A stretch of 64,000 nt of DNA, from contig NZ_JACHCN010000008.1 of assembly GCF_014205795.1 (NCBI RefSeq), positions 149,892 to 213,891 on the forward strand. The letters are read 5' to 3'. The stretch is from Rhodanobacter sp. MP7CTX1 (GTDB taxonomy: Bacteria; Pseudomonadota; Gammaproteobacteria; Xanthomonadales; Rhodanobacteraceae). The first letter of the stretch is position 1. Each line of letters starts with the position of its first letter. Below are positions 36,939-46,216 of the stretch, in pieces. The notes under the pieces are model-generated. The model made no database searches. It was not told where the DNA came from and saw only the letters and a list, made by a program, of their open reading frames with translations. Position numbers and translations under genes: made by a program.

Positions 36939-39587
36939 CTAGTGAATGAACACGCTGTCGACAATTTCGGTCAGGTTGCGCGAAAGGCCCTCGTGCCCCG
37001 CCAGTTCGGCAATGGCCGCGCGGGCTGCCGCGCGACGCTGCGGTTCCAGTCGCTGCCAGCCATTGAATGCCGTGGCCAGTCTCGCGGCGAGCTGAGGGTT
37101 CAAGGCATCGAGTGTGACCAGCCGTTCGGCGAGGAAGCGGTAACCGGCACCATCGAGTCGATGGAAACCGCTGGGATTGATGCGCACGAACGCACCGAGC
37201 AAGGCCTGCACGCGGTTCGGATTCTTCAGGGTAAATGCTGGGTCGTTTTCCAACGCGAGTACGCGATCCAGCGCGCCATCGCCCGGCACCTGCGCCTGCA
37301 CGGCAAACCACTTGTCCAGCGCCAGCGCGTTGTCGGCATAGCGCTCGCGAAAGTAGAGCAAGGCCGGCGCAGCCTCGGGCGCATTGCCGCGTAGCAGCAC
37401 GGCGAGTGCGGCGAGCCGGTCGGTCATGCCGGGTGCGTCATCGTATTGGGATGCCGCGAGCAGGCGCGTACCGGGCCCGTCGATCAACCCCAGCAATTCC
37501 AGCACGCGGCGTTTCAGTCGACGCCGCGCCTGGCTGACAGCATCGAGTGCTGCATTGGTGTCGGCGGCCAGCGCCTGATAGCGCCGGCGAAGCGCCTCTG
37601 CGCCGAGCCTGGCGGCCAGCCGGCGCAGCAGACTTTGGCGCAGTGCATGGATGTGCTGCGGGTCGACCGCTTTCTCGCGCTCGGCCAATTCGACTTCACC
37701 CGGCGGCGTCAACAAATCGGCCAGCAAAGCGTCGTCGATGGTGCTGTTGTTGAACAACTGCGCCAGCGACTCGCACCAGGCCTGCAGTGCATCAGTAGCC
37801 GCGCCGTCGCGCAGGTTCTCGTAGGCGCGCGCCGCAAGTTGCTGGCTGGCCTCCCACCGATTGAAGCCGTCGGCGTCGTGGCCCAGCAGCAGCGCCAGTT
37901 CGTCCGGGGTGTAGTCGCATTCCAGGATCACCGGTGCGGAAAAACCGCGCAGCAATGACGGGACCGGTGCAGAGGGGATGCCAGTGAAGACGAAGCTTTG
38001 CTCGGCGCCAGTCAGGACGATGACCCGTTCGTTTACTTGCTCGGACGTCTGGCCGTCCATATGCAGCGGTAGCATGTCGCCGTTGCGCGCAAACAGCGCA
38101 AGCTTGACTGGGATCGGCAAGGGAAGTGCGGGCTCATGGTCTGCCCCGGCCTGGATGTGCTGCGCCAACGTAAGCGTGTATTCGTGCCGTGCTGCGTCGT
38201 ACTGGCCATGCGCCTTCAGCCGTGGCGTGCCGGCTTGCGCGTACCAGGCCAGATACGGTGTCAGGTCGATCCCGTTCGCGTCGCCCAGCGACGAGAGAAA
38301 ATCTTCCAGCGCTGCGGCGCGGCCGTCATTGCGTTCGAAGTACAGATCCATGCCACGACGAAAGCCGTCAGTGCCAAGTCGCCCGGCCAGCATGCGCACC
38401 AGCTCGGAACCTTTCTCGTACACCGTCGCGGTATAGAAATTGTTGATTTCACTGTATTGCGCCGGCCGTACCGGATGCGCCAGTGGACCGGCGTCTTCGG
38501 GAAATTGGGCGCGCCGCAGCAGCGAAACATCCTCGATGCGTTTCAGTGGCGCCGAGTTCATGTCGGCCGAGAAGCTCTGCTCGCGAAACACCGTGAGCCC
38601 TTCCTTCAACGACAGCTGAAACCAGTCGCGACAGGTCACCCGGTTGCCACTCCAGTTATGGAAGTACTCGTGGGCCACTACCGCCTCGACATGTCGGTAT
38701 TCGTCGTCGGTGGTGCTGTCCGGGTCGGCCAGCAGGCACTTCGCGTTGAAGATGTTGAGACCCTTGTTCTCCATCGCGCCCATGTTGAAATCGTGGGTGG
38801 CGACGACGTGGAACACATCCAGGTCGTAATTGCGGCCGTACGTCTGTTCGTCCCAGCGCATCGACCGCTCCAGCGCATCCATCGCGTAGTCGCAACGGCC
38901 GATGGCGTCGGCCTCGGCCCAGATATTCAGTGTGACGGCGCGACCGTCGGCGGTGACATAGTCGCGCACGATTTTTTCCAGTCTGCCGGCAACCAGCGCG
39001 AACAGGTAGCTCGGTTTCGGATGAGGATCGACGAAGCGCGCCCAATGCCGATCGCCGTCGAGCTCACCGGCACCGTCGGGATTCCCGCCAGCCAATAGCA
39101 CAGGGAAACGCTCGCGGTCGGCGCGCAGGGTGACGGTGTAGCGAGACTGCACGTCAGGGCGATCGGGGAAGAACGTGATGTGGCGAAAGCCCTCGGCCTC
39201 GCACTGGGTCAGCAGAAAGCCGGCTTCACGCGAGCCGGAAAGATACAGGCCTTCCAGTGCGGTATTCACGGCCGGCCGCAGCCGCACGCGCGTCTCCAGG
39301 ACGCTGCCGTCACGGACGTCGTCGATTTCCAGCACGCGGTCGGCATAGCGGTAGGCGGTGGCTGGCAGCGCCTGGCCATCGAGCATGATCGACAGCAGCT
39401 CGAGGTTCTCGCCGTCCAGCCGCAGCGGCTGCGTTTGCGTGCGATCGCGGCGCAACAGCAGGCGCGCGGAAAGTTCAGTGGCATCGATGCCGAGATCGAA
39501 ATCCAGGTCGACCGTTTCGACTCGCCATGCGGGTGCACGATAGTCGCTGAGACGAATCAACGCGGCTTGCTCGGGGGATACGTTCAT
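36939..39587 (-). CDS. pepN: Aminopeptidase N (M1 family)
   Basis: The 882-residue zinc peptidase removes N-terminal residues from peptides in the cytoplasm. The exopeptidase motif GAMEN lies at 270-274 and the zinc site HEYFH at 306-310 with Glu329 as third ligand (HExxH-x18-E). The DUF3458 Ig-like and C-terminal helical domains follow, as in E. coli PepN (870 residues). The ATG at 39587 is 65 bp from the divergent epimerase gene, so the promoters overlap in a short shared region. Confidence 0.97.
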   Translation of the reverse strand: MNVSPEQAALIRLSDYRAPAWRVETVDLDFDLGIDATELSARLLLRRDRTQTQPLRLDGENLELLSIMLDGQALPATAYRYADRVLEIDDVRDGSVLETRVRLRPAVNTALEGLYLSGSREAGFLLTQCEAEGFRHITFFPDRPDVQSRYTVTLRADRERFPVLLAGGNPDGAGELDGDRHWARFVDPHPKPSYLFALVAGRLEKIVRDYVTADGRAVTLNIWAEADAIGRCDYAMDALERSMRWDEQTYGRNYDLDVFHVVATHDFNMGAMENKGLNIFNAKCLLADPDSTTDDEYRHVEAVVAHEYFHNWSGNRVTCRDWFQLSLKEGLTVFREQSFSADMNSAPLKRIEDVSLLRRAQFPEDAGPLAHPVRPAQYSEINNFYTATVYEKGSELVRMLAGRLGTDGFRRGMDLYFERNDGRAAALEDFLSSLGDANGIDLTPYLAWYAQAGTPRLKAHGQYDAARHEYTLTLAQHIQAGADHEPALPLPIPVKLALFARNGDMLPLHMDGQTSEQVNERVIVLTGAEQSFVFTGIPSAPVPSLLRGFSAPVILECDYTPDELALLLGHDADGFNRWEASQQLAARAYENLRDGAATDALQAWCESLAQLFNNSTIDDALLADLLTPPGEVELAEREKAVDPQHIHALRQSLLRRLAARLGAEALRRRYQALAADTNAALDAVSQARRRLKRRVLELLGLIDGPGTRLLAASQYDDAPGMTDRLAALAVLLRGNAPEAAPALLYFRERYADNALALDKWFAVQAQVPGDGALDRVLALENDPAFTLKNPNRVQALLGAFVRINPSGFHRLDGAGYRFLAERLVTLDALNPQLAARLATAFNGWQRLEPQRRAAARAAIAELAGHEGLSRNLTEIVDSVFIH

Positions 39588-39652
39588 GCGACCAGCTGAT
39601 GTATGGGGAGGGATCACGCTAACATGTAGCGCTTTAACGGCAGGATACTTCA

Positions 39653-40651
39653 ATGACGCGATATGCCGCCGAAAACGCCCGGCTGGGCGAGCAGGAAATC
39701 GTGGTTCTGACGGATCACGTCGATAACCGTCGATTGCGCATAGCGCGTCATGGTGCCGCACTTCTCAGCTACGAGGTGGCGTTCGGCGGGGTGACGCAGG
39801 ACCTCGCCGACGGCTACCGCGATGCCGCCGAGATAGCTGGCCGCCCCGGTTCGCGTTTTGCGGTCATGGTGCCGTTCGCCGGGCGCATCGCCGATGCCCG
39901 CTACACGTTCGACGGCCAGCCGCAGGATCTGCAACCAGGCGTCGTCGGCGCGGAGCGGGCCAGTCGGCATGGCTTTGTGCGCGACGCGGCATTCGACGTC
40001 ACCGCATTGAGCGCTGACGAGAACGGCGCGCAGGTGACGCTGACCACGAAAGCGATCCGGCCACAGCCCGGTTATCCGCATTCGATCGACCTCAGCATCA
40101 CGTTCATGCTGAACGCTGGCGGCCTCACGCTGGAAGCATCGATGCGCAATGTGGGTGATAGCGCGGCACCTTGTTTCTTCGGCTGGCATCCGTACTTCCG
40201 GCTGGCCGCAAGCTCGGTCGATGGCTGGCAACTGCAGATCCCGGCACAGACACTGATCCGCTCCGGTGCCGACCTCATCGCATTACCCGGGGAGGCCGCA
40301 TACGTGTCGCTGGATGACGTGCCCGCCCTTGATTTTCGCGAACCGCGGCTGCTCGGCGACAGCATTCTCGATCATGAGTACACCGATCTGCATGCCGAAG
40401 CGGACGGCCGCTTCCGCACCCGCCTGCGCGATCCAGCCAGCGGACTGGGCATCGCGGTGTGGCAGGAAAGCGGTGTGATGCACGCGTTCACCGCCGACAC
40501 GGCGAGCCGCGATGCGCGGCGCGCCATCGCGCTTGAGCCGATGGAATGCATGGCCAATGCATTCAACCGGCCCGAATGGGCGCAAGCGATTCGCTTGCTG
40601 CCGGGCGCCGAACGCCACTTCCGCTGCGGTGTGGAGGTTGAATTGTCATGA
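39653..40651 (+). CDS. Aldose 1-epimerase family protein
   Basis: The 332-residue protein has the galactose-mutarotase fold: RIARHGAALLSYEV, FAVMVPFAGRIADARY, SRHGFVRD (catalytic His), FFGWHPYFRL (second His) and a C-terminal EPMECMANAFNRPEW with the catalytic Glu. It interconverts anomers of aldoses, probably in the cytoplasm, with an open substrate. Its stop overlaps the next gene's start (ATGA). Confidence 0.9.
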   Translation: MTRYAAENARLGEQEIVVLTDHVDNRRLRIARHGAALLSYEVAFGGVTQDLADGYRDAAEIAGRPGSRFAVMVPFAGRIADARYTFDGQPQDLQPGVVGAERASRHGFVRDAAFDVTALSADENGAQVTLTTKAIRPQPGYPHSIDLSITFMLNAGGLTLEASMRNVGDSAAPCFFGWHPYFRLAASSVDGWQLQIPAQTLIRSGADLIALPGEAAYVSLDDVPALDFREPRLLGDSILDHEYTDLHAEADGRFRTRLRDPASGLGIAVWQESGVMHAFTADTASRDARRAIALEPMECMANAFNRPEWAQAIRLLPGAERHFRCGVEVELS

Positions 40652-41628
40652 GTACGCTTTTGACCACGCTCGCGCCGACCACAGTCAGCTTGCCAACGTT
40701 CGAACAGATCCGAGACGCAGCAGCACGTATCGCACCCTATGCGCAGGTAACGCCGGTGCTGCGCAGCGCGGCGCTGGATGCGTTGAGCGGTTCCGAGCTG
40801 CATTTCAAGTGCGAGAACCTGCAGCGCGGCGGCGCGTTCAAATTCCGCGGTGCCTGCAACGCGGTGTGGGCGCTGTCCGATGCGCAGGCGGCGCACGGCG
40901 TGGTTACGCATTCTTCCGGCAACCACGGCAACGCACTGGCGCTGGCGGCTGCGACTCGCGGCATCGCCGCCCACGTTGTTGTGCCGGATGGTGCGGTGCG
41001 CGCGAAGGTCGAGGCGATCGAGCGCGCAGGGGCAATTCTCCATCGTTGCGCGCCGACCCAGGCAGCGCGCGAGGCGATGTCGGCCGAGGTGCAACGGGCC
41101 ACGGGTGCTGTGCTGGTGCATCCGTATGCCGACACCCAGGTGATGGCCGGGCAGGGCACGCTCGCACTGGAGTTGCTGCAACAGGTCGCTAGGCTTGATG
41201 CGCTGATCACGCCGGTCGGCGGTGGCGGCCTCGCCAGTGGCGTGGCGATTGCCGCGCACGGCATCGACCCCGCGCTGACGCTGTTTGGTGCCGAGCCGCA
41301 GGGCGCCGATGATGCCGCGCAGTCGCTGGCGCGCGGTGCGCGGGTGACCACGGTCGTGCCGGACACCCTGTGCGATGGTCTGCGCGCGCTGATCGGCGAA
41401 CCCAATCTCGATGCGTTGCGTGCGCACCAGGTGGACGTGATCACGGTCAGTGATGCAGAGACGATCGCGGCGATGCAGTTGCTGTGGTCGGAGCTGAAGC
41501 TGGTCGTGGAAGTATCCAGCGCCACCGTGCTGGCGGCGGTGCTGCAGCAGCGCGAGCGGTTTGCCGGTCGCCGGGTCGGTGTGGTGCTGACCGGTGGCAA
41601 TGTCGATCTGCAGGCGTTGCCCTGGTAG
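40648..41628 (+). CDS. PLP-dependent threonine/serine dehydratase or serine racemase-like
   Basis: The 326-residue fold-type II PLP enzyme has the Schiff-base lysine in GGAFKFRGA, the substrate loop SSGNHGNAL and the phosphate cup GGGGLASG. It lacks the C-terminal ACT regulatory domain of biosynthetic IlvA, so it resembles catabolic threonine dehydratase or serine racemase. GTGGAGG and the ATGA overlap show translational coupling to the epimerase, an odd pair with no obvious shared pathway. Confidence 0.88.
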   Translation: MSTLLTTLAPTTVSLPTFEQIRDAAARIAPYAQVTPVLRSAALDALSGSELHFKCENLQRGGAFKFRGACNAVWALSDAQAAHGVVTHSSGNHGNALALAAATRGIAAHVVVPDGAVRAKVEAIERAGAILHRCAPTQAAREAMSAEVQRATGAVLVHPYADTQVMAGQGTLALELLQQVARLDALITPVGGGGLASGVAIAAHGIDPALTLFGAEPQGADDAAQSLARGARVTTVVPDTLCDGLRALIGEPNLDALRAHQVDVITVSDAETIAAMQLLWSELKLVVEVSSATVLAAVLQQRERFAGRRVGVVLTGGNVDLQALPW

Positions 41629-41662
41629 TGCGCATCGAGGCGCCGTAGCGGCATTCCCCGTC

Positions 41663-42772
41663 TTAGCCCAACGCCCCTTCCACCGAAGCGTTGCTGCTGG
41701 TCTTCTCCGGCTCAACGACGGCTGCGTTATGCGGCGTTCGTTCGAAGACATGCAGATCCAGACGGCTGACCGGAATCGGTCGGTAATCTTCGCCGAACGC
41801 GACTTCACCCGGCGTCCATCCCTCGATGCAGCGCACCGCACCCCAGAAGCGCCTGAGCGCGGCCCAGTGCAGGCCGACCAGGCCATAGTTGTTGTCGGCG
41901 TCGACCATCGGGTCACCCACGCCGGTCGGTCGCGCCGGTTCGCCGTAGAGCGAAGTGCCGAACAGCACGTCCCAGATCGAGAGCACCTGCCCGTAGTTGC
42001 ACACGTGCAGCCTCGGCCGTTCGGGATCGACCAGCATGTGATGCAGGCGATGGAATTTCGGATCGACGAAGATCCGGCCGAACACACGGCCAAATCCGAT
42101 CCGCGCGTTGATGTGCGAGAAGTTCTGCACCAGTTCGCCGATCAGTATCAGCCAGGCGAACTGGTCCGGATCCACACCGATCACCAAGCCCACCACGGCC
42201 AGTACCATCGACTGGATGAAGCCGTCGACGAGACTGCCGCGATCGTTCGTCCAGCAGCTCATCTGGCGCGTGCTGTGATGCATGCTGTGCAGTGCCCACC
42301 ACCACGGGATCGCGTGCTGGGTGCGGTGCATCCAGTAGTACACGAAGTCGTAGACCAGGTAGTAGACCCCGAACAGCACGAACGGATGCTGGTTGAACCA
42401 GGGCACCCAGTGCACCAGCGCGAACGGCGAGCCGGTGCTGGAATCGTCGCTGCCGCCGAACAGGTGACTGAACGGCGTGAGCACCAGATAGGTGAACAGC
42501 GGAAAGATGCCGAGCAGCATCAGCAGCGTGTAGTTGCGATCGACCAGGGTCAATCGGCGGTCGGTCCATTGTTCGGCAGGAAAGAACGTTTCCAGCGGAC
42601 GGAAGATGAAGCCGATAATGCTTACCTGCAGCGCAGCAATCAGCAGCGAGGCGGCAATGTCATCGGGATTGCCGGCCAGCTCGGTCAGATGCAGCGCATC
42701 CAGCAGCGGCACGACGGCATGGCCGCTCAGCCAAGCCACCAGGTGGGACCAGAGTTGGGTCAGATCAAACAT
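41663..42772 (-). CDS. Sterol desaturase/fatty acid hydroxylase-family membrane protein
   Basis: The 369-residue di-iron membrane protein has about four to five spans and the histidine clusters HRTQH, HSMHH and HRLHH, the FA_hydroxylase pattern. The tail HVCNYGQVLSIWDVLFGT follows the last cluster. Members hydroxylate or desaturate lipids, sterols or carotenoids; the substrate here is unknown. It differs from the alkylglycerol-monooxygenase-like protein at 48689-49957. Confidence 0.87.
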   Translation of the reverse strand: MFDLTQLWSHLVAWLSGHAVVPLLDALHLTELAGNPDDIAASLLIAALQVSIIGFIFRPLETFFPAEQWTDRRLTLVDRNYTLLMLLGIFPLFTYLVLTPFSHLFGGSDDSSTGSPFALVHWVPWFNQHPFVLFGVYYLVYDFVYYWMHRTQHAIPWWWALHSMHHSTRQMSCWTNDRGSLVDGFIQSMVLAVVGLVIGVDPDQFAWLILIGELVQNFSHINARIGFGRVFGRIFVDPKFHRLHHMLVDPERPRLHVCNYGQVLSIWDVLFGTSLYGEPARPTGVGDPMVDADNNYGLVGLHWAALRRFWGAVRCIEGWTPGEVAFGEDYRPIPVSRLDLHVFERTPHNAAVVEPEKTSSNASVEGALG

Positions 42773-42869
42773 CGCATTTCTTCATCTTCATCAGCGGCCC
42801 ATGATATCGCCGTGCGCAACCCCTGATGCTGAATGGCCGGCTCCACCGCAACGTCTTGCGCCCGCCATT

Positions 42870-42972
42870 TTGCTCCTGCCCCTGCTCGCAGGGGGAGGTT
42901 GGGAGGGGGGATTTTGATCGTCGGACAAAGAGCGACCCTACCCCTACCCTCCCCTGCAAGCAGGGGGGAGAA
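42870..42972. repeat. G-rich inverted intergenic repeat (copy 2)
   Basis: Two short hairpins, CCCCTGC-TC-GCAGGGG (42879-42894) and CCCCTGC-AA-GCAGGGG (42951-42966), stand at the ends of a larger inverted repeat with a TTTTGATC core. Layout and core are shared with the element at 57646-57766. It fills most of the gap 42773-43111. Confidence 0.7.
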
Positions 42973-43111
42973 ACCCGCAGAGTGGATGTCCAGGCCGCCA
43001 TCAGCCGAACGCCGGCGGAACGGCGCAGCCAGTACCACCAGCGCACACCTGCGCAAGCCCGTAAGATGACGCTTAGGTTAAGGTCGAGTCCTACAGGGGG
43101 ACTTTCAATCC

Positions 43112-44830
43112 ATGCATCGCATTTCGTTACGCTTCACGCGGCCCCGCGTGGTCTCGCTGTGTGCGCTGGTTTTCTTCGCTGCCTGTGCCGGCGCTACCGC
43201 GCTGCAGGAGCCCAAGGCGTTGCAACAGGGCTTCATCCTGGCCCTGATGCTGTGCGTGGTCGGTGTATGGCTGTTTGCGTTCGCGCGATTTGCCACCGCG
43301 CTGGTGGTCAGCGGCGCCTTGTTCGTCGCGCTCAAGTTTCTGGCGGTACTGAAGCTGCAGTATCTCGAAGAGTCGCTGATGCCGTCGGATTTCATCTACT
43401 ACGCCGGCACCAGTCTGCTCGACACACTGCGCCACTATCCACACCTGTATGCCCTGGGTATCGGCATCTGCGTGGTGGTGCCGCCGCTGCTGTGGCTGAT
43501 CTGGCGTTGGGATTGGCGCGTGCTGACCGGGTTCCGCTCATGGCTCGGGGTTGGCGTTCGCGTGGGCGGAATCGCTTTGTGCGCGCTGGCGTTCTGGGTC
43601 TGCATGCTGCCCAACGGACCCTTCGCGACCGTGCATCAGCGGGGTGTCTGGGAGAAATTATCCGATGACGCCCAGCTGACGAATTTCTTCGTCAACTTCG
43701 ACGACGCCAAAGTCCATCTTCCGGCGATGGCCAGTGATGCTGCCGCGGAGCAGCAGTGGGGATCGACTGCAGCGGGTGAGCCGGGCACGACCCATCCGCC
43801 ATATCCCGACATCGTGCAGGTGCTGGAAGAGAGCACGTTCGATCCGTCGATCTACACCGCCTGCACCGCGCCGGAGTGCAGTAGCGTGCAAATGTTCCAG
43901 GCCGATGCCCGCACCCGTGGCACCGGTGTGCTGCGCGTGCATACGTTTGGCGGTGGCACCTGGGTCAGCGAGTTCGCGACGCTGACCGGCATGCCGCAGG
44001 ACATCTTCGGCCCCGGCGGCATGTATGCACCGTACGTGCTGGCGCCGCACGTGCGCGACGCGTTGGCGATGCAGCTGCGTCGGCTCGGTTATCTCACCAT
44101 CGCGATCTATCCGACCGAGGGCAGCTTCATCAACGGACGCAATGCATACAGGTCGTATGGTTTCGATCACCTGTACGACGTCAATGAGCTCGGCCTGGAC
44201 GAATGGGAAGAGACCGACAAGCAGATGTTCGACGCCGCCAAGCGCGTCTACGACAAGGTGAAGAAACCGGGCCAGCCGGTGTTCGTGATGATCCTGACGA
44301 TCAACCAGCACGGCCCGCACAATGATTTGCCTCTGGACAAGCTGCCGCCGCCGTTCAATGGCGGCAAGCTGCAGGGACTGTCAGCGGCTGCGGAAATCAA
44401 CTTCAGCGCCTACCTGTCGCGCCTGCATGATTCCGATCAGGCCATGCTCGGGCTGGAACACGATTTCCTCGATCGCGAGCAACCGACGCTGTTGATGCAT
44501 TTCGGCGATCATCAACCGTCTTTCGAGGGCATGATCCGCGGCATGTCGCGCACGCTGCCGCCCGCGCTGCAGCCGTACCGTGACTACCTCACCTACTACA
44601 TGCTGAAAAGCAACTTTGCCGCAACGCCACTGCCGAGTTACCCCATGCTCGACATCGCGTTCCTGCCCAGCATGGTGCTGCAGGCCGCCGGCCTGCCGAA
44701 GGATCCCTACTTTTCCGCCTTGACGGTACTGCGCACCCGCTGCAATGGGCTATACGACGACTGCACCGTGCCGGGCCTGGTGGACTCTTACCACGCGTGG
44801 ACGTTTGGACGGCTGCACGTATATCAATAA
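43112..44830 (+). CDS. LTA synthase/sulfatase-family membrane protein (phosphoglycerol transferase-like)
   Basis: The 572-residue protein has about four to five membrane spans in the first 170 residues and a periplasmic alkaline-phosphatase-fold domain. It carries the nucleophile region TFGGGTWVSEFATLTG (Thr283), INQHGPHND and the metal site HFGDHQPSFEG. Relatives include LtaS and OpgB, which move phosphoglycerol onto glycans, and phosphoethanolamine transferases. Here it may decorate LPS or periplasmic glucans. GGGGGAC lies upstream; no operon partner is visible. Confidence 0.85.
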   Translation: MHRISLRFTRPRVVSLCALVFFAACAGATALQEPKALQQGFILALMLCVVGVWLFAFARFATALVVSGALFVALKFLAVLKLQYLEESLMPSDFIYYAGTSLLDTLRHYPHLYALGIGICVVVPPLLWLIWRWDWRVLTGFRSWLGVGVRVGGIALCALAFWVCMLPNGPFATVHQRGVWEKLSDDAQLTNFFVNFDDAKVHLPAMASDAAAEQQWGSTAAGEPGTTHPPYPDIVQVLEESTFDPSIYTACTAPECSSVQMFQADARTRGTGVLRVHTFGGGTWVSEFATLTGMPQDIFGPGGMYAPYVLAPHVRDALAMQLRRLGYLTIAIYPTEGSFINGRNAYRSYGFDHLYDVNELGLDEWEETDKQMFDAAKRVYDKVKKPGQPVFVMILTINQHGPHNDLPLDKLPPPFNGGKLQGLSAAAEINFSAYLSRLHDSDQAMLGLEHDFLDREQPTLLMHFGDHQPSFEGMIRGMSRTLPPALQPYRDYLTYYMLKSNFAATPLPSYPMLDIAFLPSMVLQAAGLPKDPYFSALTVLRTRCNGLYDDCTVPGLVDSYHAWTFGRLHVYQ

Positions 44831-45084
44831 GTAGTGGATTTGGAGTGTGGTATAGGCAGCGACGTAGCGTTGGCCGGTTGAATCCGTAACCTTAAGCGGA
44901 TATTGCATGGCACTTAATGCGCAGCGATAAAACCGCCGTGCTGCATCCGGTTATGCATCCGATTGTTAGTCGAATCCAGTACGGATAAGCTCCCCGTGGA
45001 TCAAGCCGTTACGCTTGAACCTCCGGACGTGATCAGGGATGTATGGTCGGACCCACGAGTCTGCATATTAGGTAGTTAGACCGC
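44831..45084. other. Gene-free lead-in to the cassette array
   Basis: This 254-bp stretch is AT-richer than its surroundings and has no credible coding frame and no integrase gene. It ends in the core site GTTAGAC (45075-45081). I could not find a matching RYYYAAC left half, so whether it holds an attI-like site or a decayed attC is undecided. Confidence 0.5.
45075..45081 (+). other. Integron-type core site GTTAGAC (left boundary)
   Basis: GTTAGAC fits the GTTRRRY recombination core. The first cassette frame starts four bases later (GTG 45085), as is usual just after a recombination point. Confidence 0.6.
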
Positions 45085-45180
45085 GTGAAACCCGAAGCCG
45101 CCAAGCACTTCGCAATCTTGCTCGCTGTTGTCATTGCAATAGCGTTGCTGCTTTCGCTCGCGTGGCATGTCCCAAAATGA
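45085..45180 (+). CDS. 31-residue single-span membrane microprotein
   Basis: A GTG-started frame encodes 31 residues with a charged start (KPEAAKH), one hydrophobic span (FAILLAVVIAIALLLSLAW) and a short tail. It begins four bases after the GTTAGAC core and its TGA overlaps the ATG of the RidA gene (ATGA), so it would couple translation of the cassette. It is too short for homology claims. It may serve as a translational lead-in rather than a functional peptide. Confidence 0.5.
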   Translation: MKPEAAKHFAILLAVVIAIALLLSLAWHVPK

Positions 45181-45557
45181 CCCGTCAAATCGTGTTCACA
45201 CCAAAGGCGGCCAAGCCGCCGCCGACTTATAGCCAGGCGGTCAAAGCTGCCGGTCTGGTCTTCGTATCAGGCACAGCTCCAATTGATCCGGCCACGGGTG
45301 CGATCAAGGGCGCAACCATTCAGGAGCAGACTCGGCAGTGTCTGGCCAACATACAGGCCATCCTGGAGGAGGCGGGCAGTTCTCTGGACAAGATCGTCAG
45401 CGTCACGGTCGTATTGGCGGATGAAGACGACTTCGCTGGCATGAATGAGGAGTGGCTCAACTGGTTCCCTACCCATCCTCCAGCTCGGCAGGGTGCCAAG
45501 CTGCCTGCGCGCATTCCTGGGCTCAAGGTCTCCATTGCGGCAATCGCCGAGATCTAA
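45177..45557 (+). CDS. RidA/YjgF-family protein (cassette gene)
   Basis: The 126-residue protein has the RidA trimer fold: TPKAAKPPPTYSQAVKAAGLVFVSGTAPIDP, QTRQCLANIQAILEEAGSSLDKIV and a C-terminal PARQGAKLPARIPGLKVSIAAIAEI with the substrate-pocket Arg. RidA deaminates reactive enamine intermediates; many paralogues have other uses. It ends six bases inside the left end of an attC site, so it is the body of an integron cassette. An upstream start at 45162 is less likely than the coupled ATG at 45177. Confidence 0.85.
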   Translation: MTRQIVFTPKAAKPPPTYSQAVKAAGLVFVSGTAPIDPATGAIKGATIQEQTRQCLANIQAILEEAGSSLDKIVSVTVVLADEDDFAGMNEEWLNWFPTHPPARQGAKLPARIPGLKVSIAAIAEI

Positions 45558-45608
45558 CAGCTCATTCTAGGCGGACGGCTTCGCCGCCGCTCAACTCCGG
45601 CGTTGGAC
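45552..45608 (+). other. attC recombination site (well preserved)
   Basis: The left core ATCTAAC (45552-45558) and right core GTTGGAC (45602-45608) are complementary RYYYAAC/GTTRRRY halves. Between them a GGCGGACGGC-TTCG-CCGCCGC hairpin and the conserved CTCATTCTA and CAACTCCGGC segments follow the attC plan of about 60 bp. Alignment by eye with class-1 integron attC sites is clear. Confidence 0.85.
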
Positions 45609-45611
45609 CTC

Positions 45612-46088
45612 ATGAATATTTCGGTGCAAATTCGTCGCTACATGCCAGGTGAGGAGCGGGCGCTATTTGAGGTGTACTACTCCGCCATTCATCTCACGAC
45701 CAGCCGCGACTACACGCCCGAACAGATACAAGCTTGGGCGCCCAAGGATCTGGATATGAATCTTTGGGAGAAGCGCATTCGCGGCATCAATCCCTTCGTC
45801 GCCGAATTGAACGGGGAGGTTGCCGGATATGCCGATCTCCAGGCGAACGGCTACATCGATCACTTCTTCGTGTCTGGTACCCATTCTCGCAGAGGCATAG
45901 GATCGCGGTTGATGGAGCATCTTCTCGAAGAGGCAAAGGCACTTGGACTGTCTGAGTTGACCTCGGACGTAAGTCGCACTGCTCAGCCGTTCTATGAGAA
46001 GTTTGGCTTTGTGGTGGTTGAGCAGCGCTGGCCAGAGCGTCGCGGCGTCATCATCCCCAACGCGCTCATGAGGCGCTACGAGGTATGA
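45612..46088 (+). CDS. GNAT acetyltransferase (cassette gene)
   Basis: The 158-residue protein has the GNAT core: IRRYMPGEERALFEVYY at the start, the acetyl-CoA loop FFVSGTHSRRGIGSRLMEHLLEEA (Arg/Gly-x-Gly) and QPFYEKFGFVVVEQRW at the end. It probably acetylates a small molecule or protein; the substrate is unknown. The ATG lies three bases after the GTTGGAC core. Codon use is visibly AT-richer than in the neighbouring chromosome, as expected for a cassette. Confidence 0.87.
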   Translation: MNISVQIRRYMPGEERALFEVYYSAIHLTTSRDYTPEQIQAWAPKDLDMNLWEKRIRGINPFVAELNGEVAGYADLQANGYIDHFFVSGTHSRRGIGSRLMEHLLEEAKALGLSELTSDVSRTAQPFYEKFGFVVVEQRWPERRGVIIPNALMRRYEV

Positions 46089-46111
46089 GTCCACTGAGGC
46101 CACGGGTTGAT

Positions 46112-46171
46112 GCCTGAGAATTCATTCAAGCCGACGCCGCTTCGTAGCGCGGCTCGATTCAAACGTCACGC
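46112..46171 (+). other. attC-like site with decayed cores
   Basis: The central part AATTCATTCAAGCCGACGCCG with a TTCG loop region and GCGGCT...ATTCAAACGT arm is nearly the same as attC sites of class 1 integrons (aadA type). The outer cores have drifted: GCCTGAG in place of RYYYAAC, and GTCACGC in place of GTTRRRY. It is likely no longer recombinable. Confidence 0.75.
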
Positions 46172-46216
46172 CCCAAGAACCTTGAAGACGAACGAGTGGC
46201 ATCATCGGGAGAATTT

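Noticed and set aside
44831..45074. An attI site or full attC before the first cassette
   Set aside because: Only the right core GTTAGAC is clear; no matching left half or hairpin could be fitted by eye.
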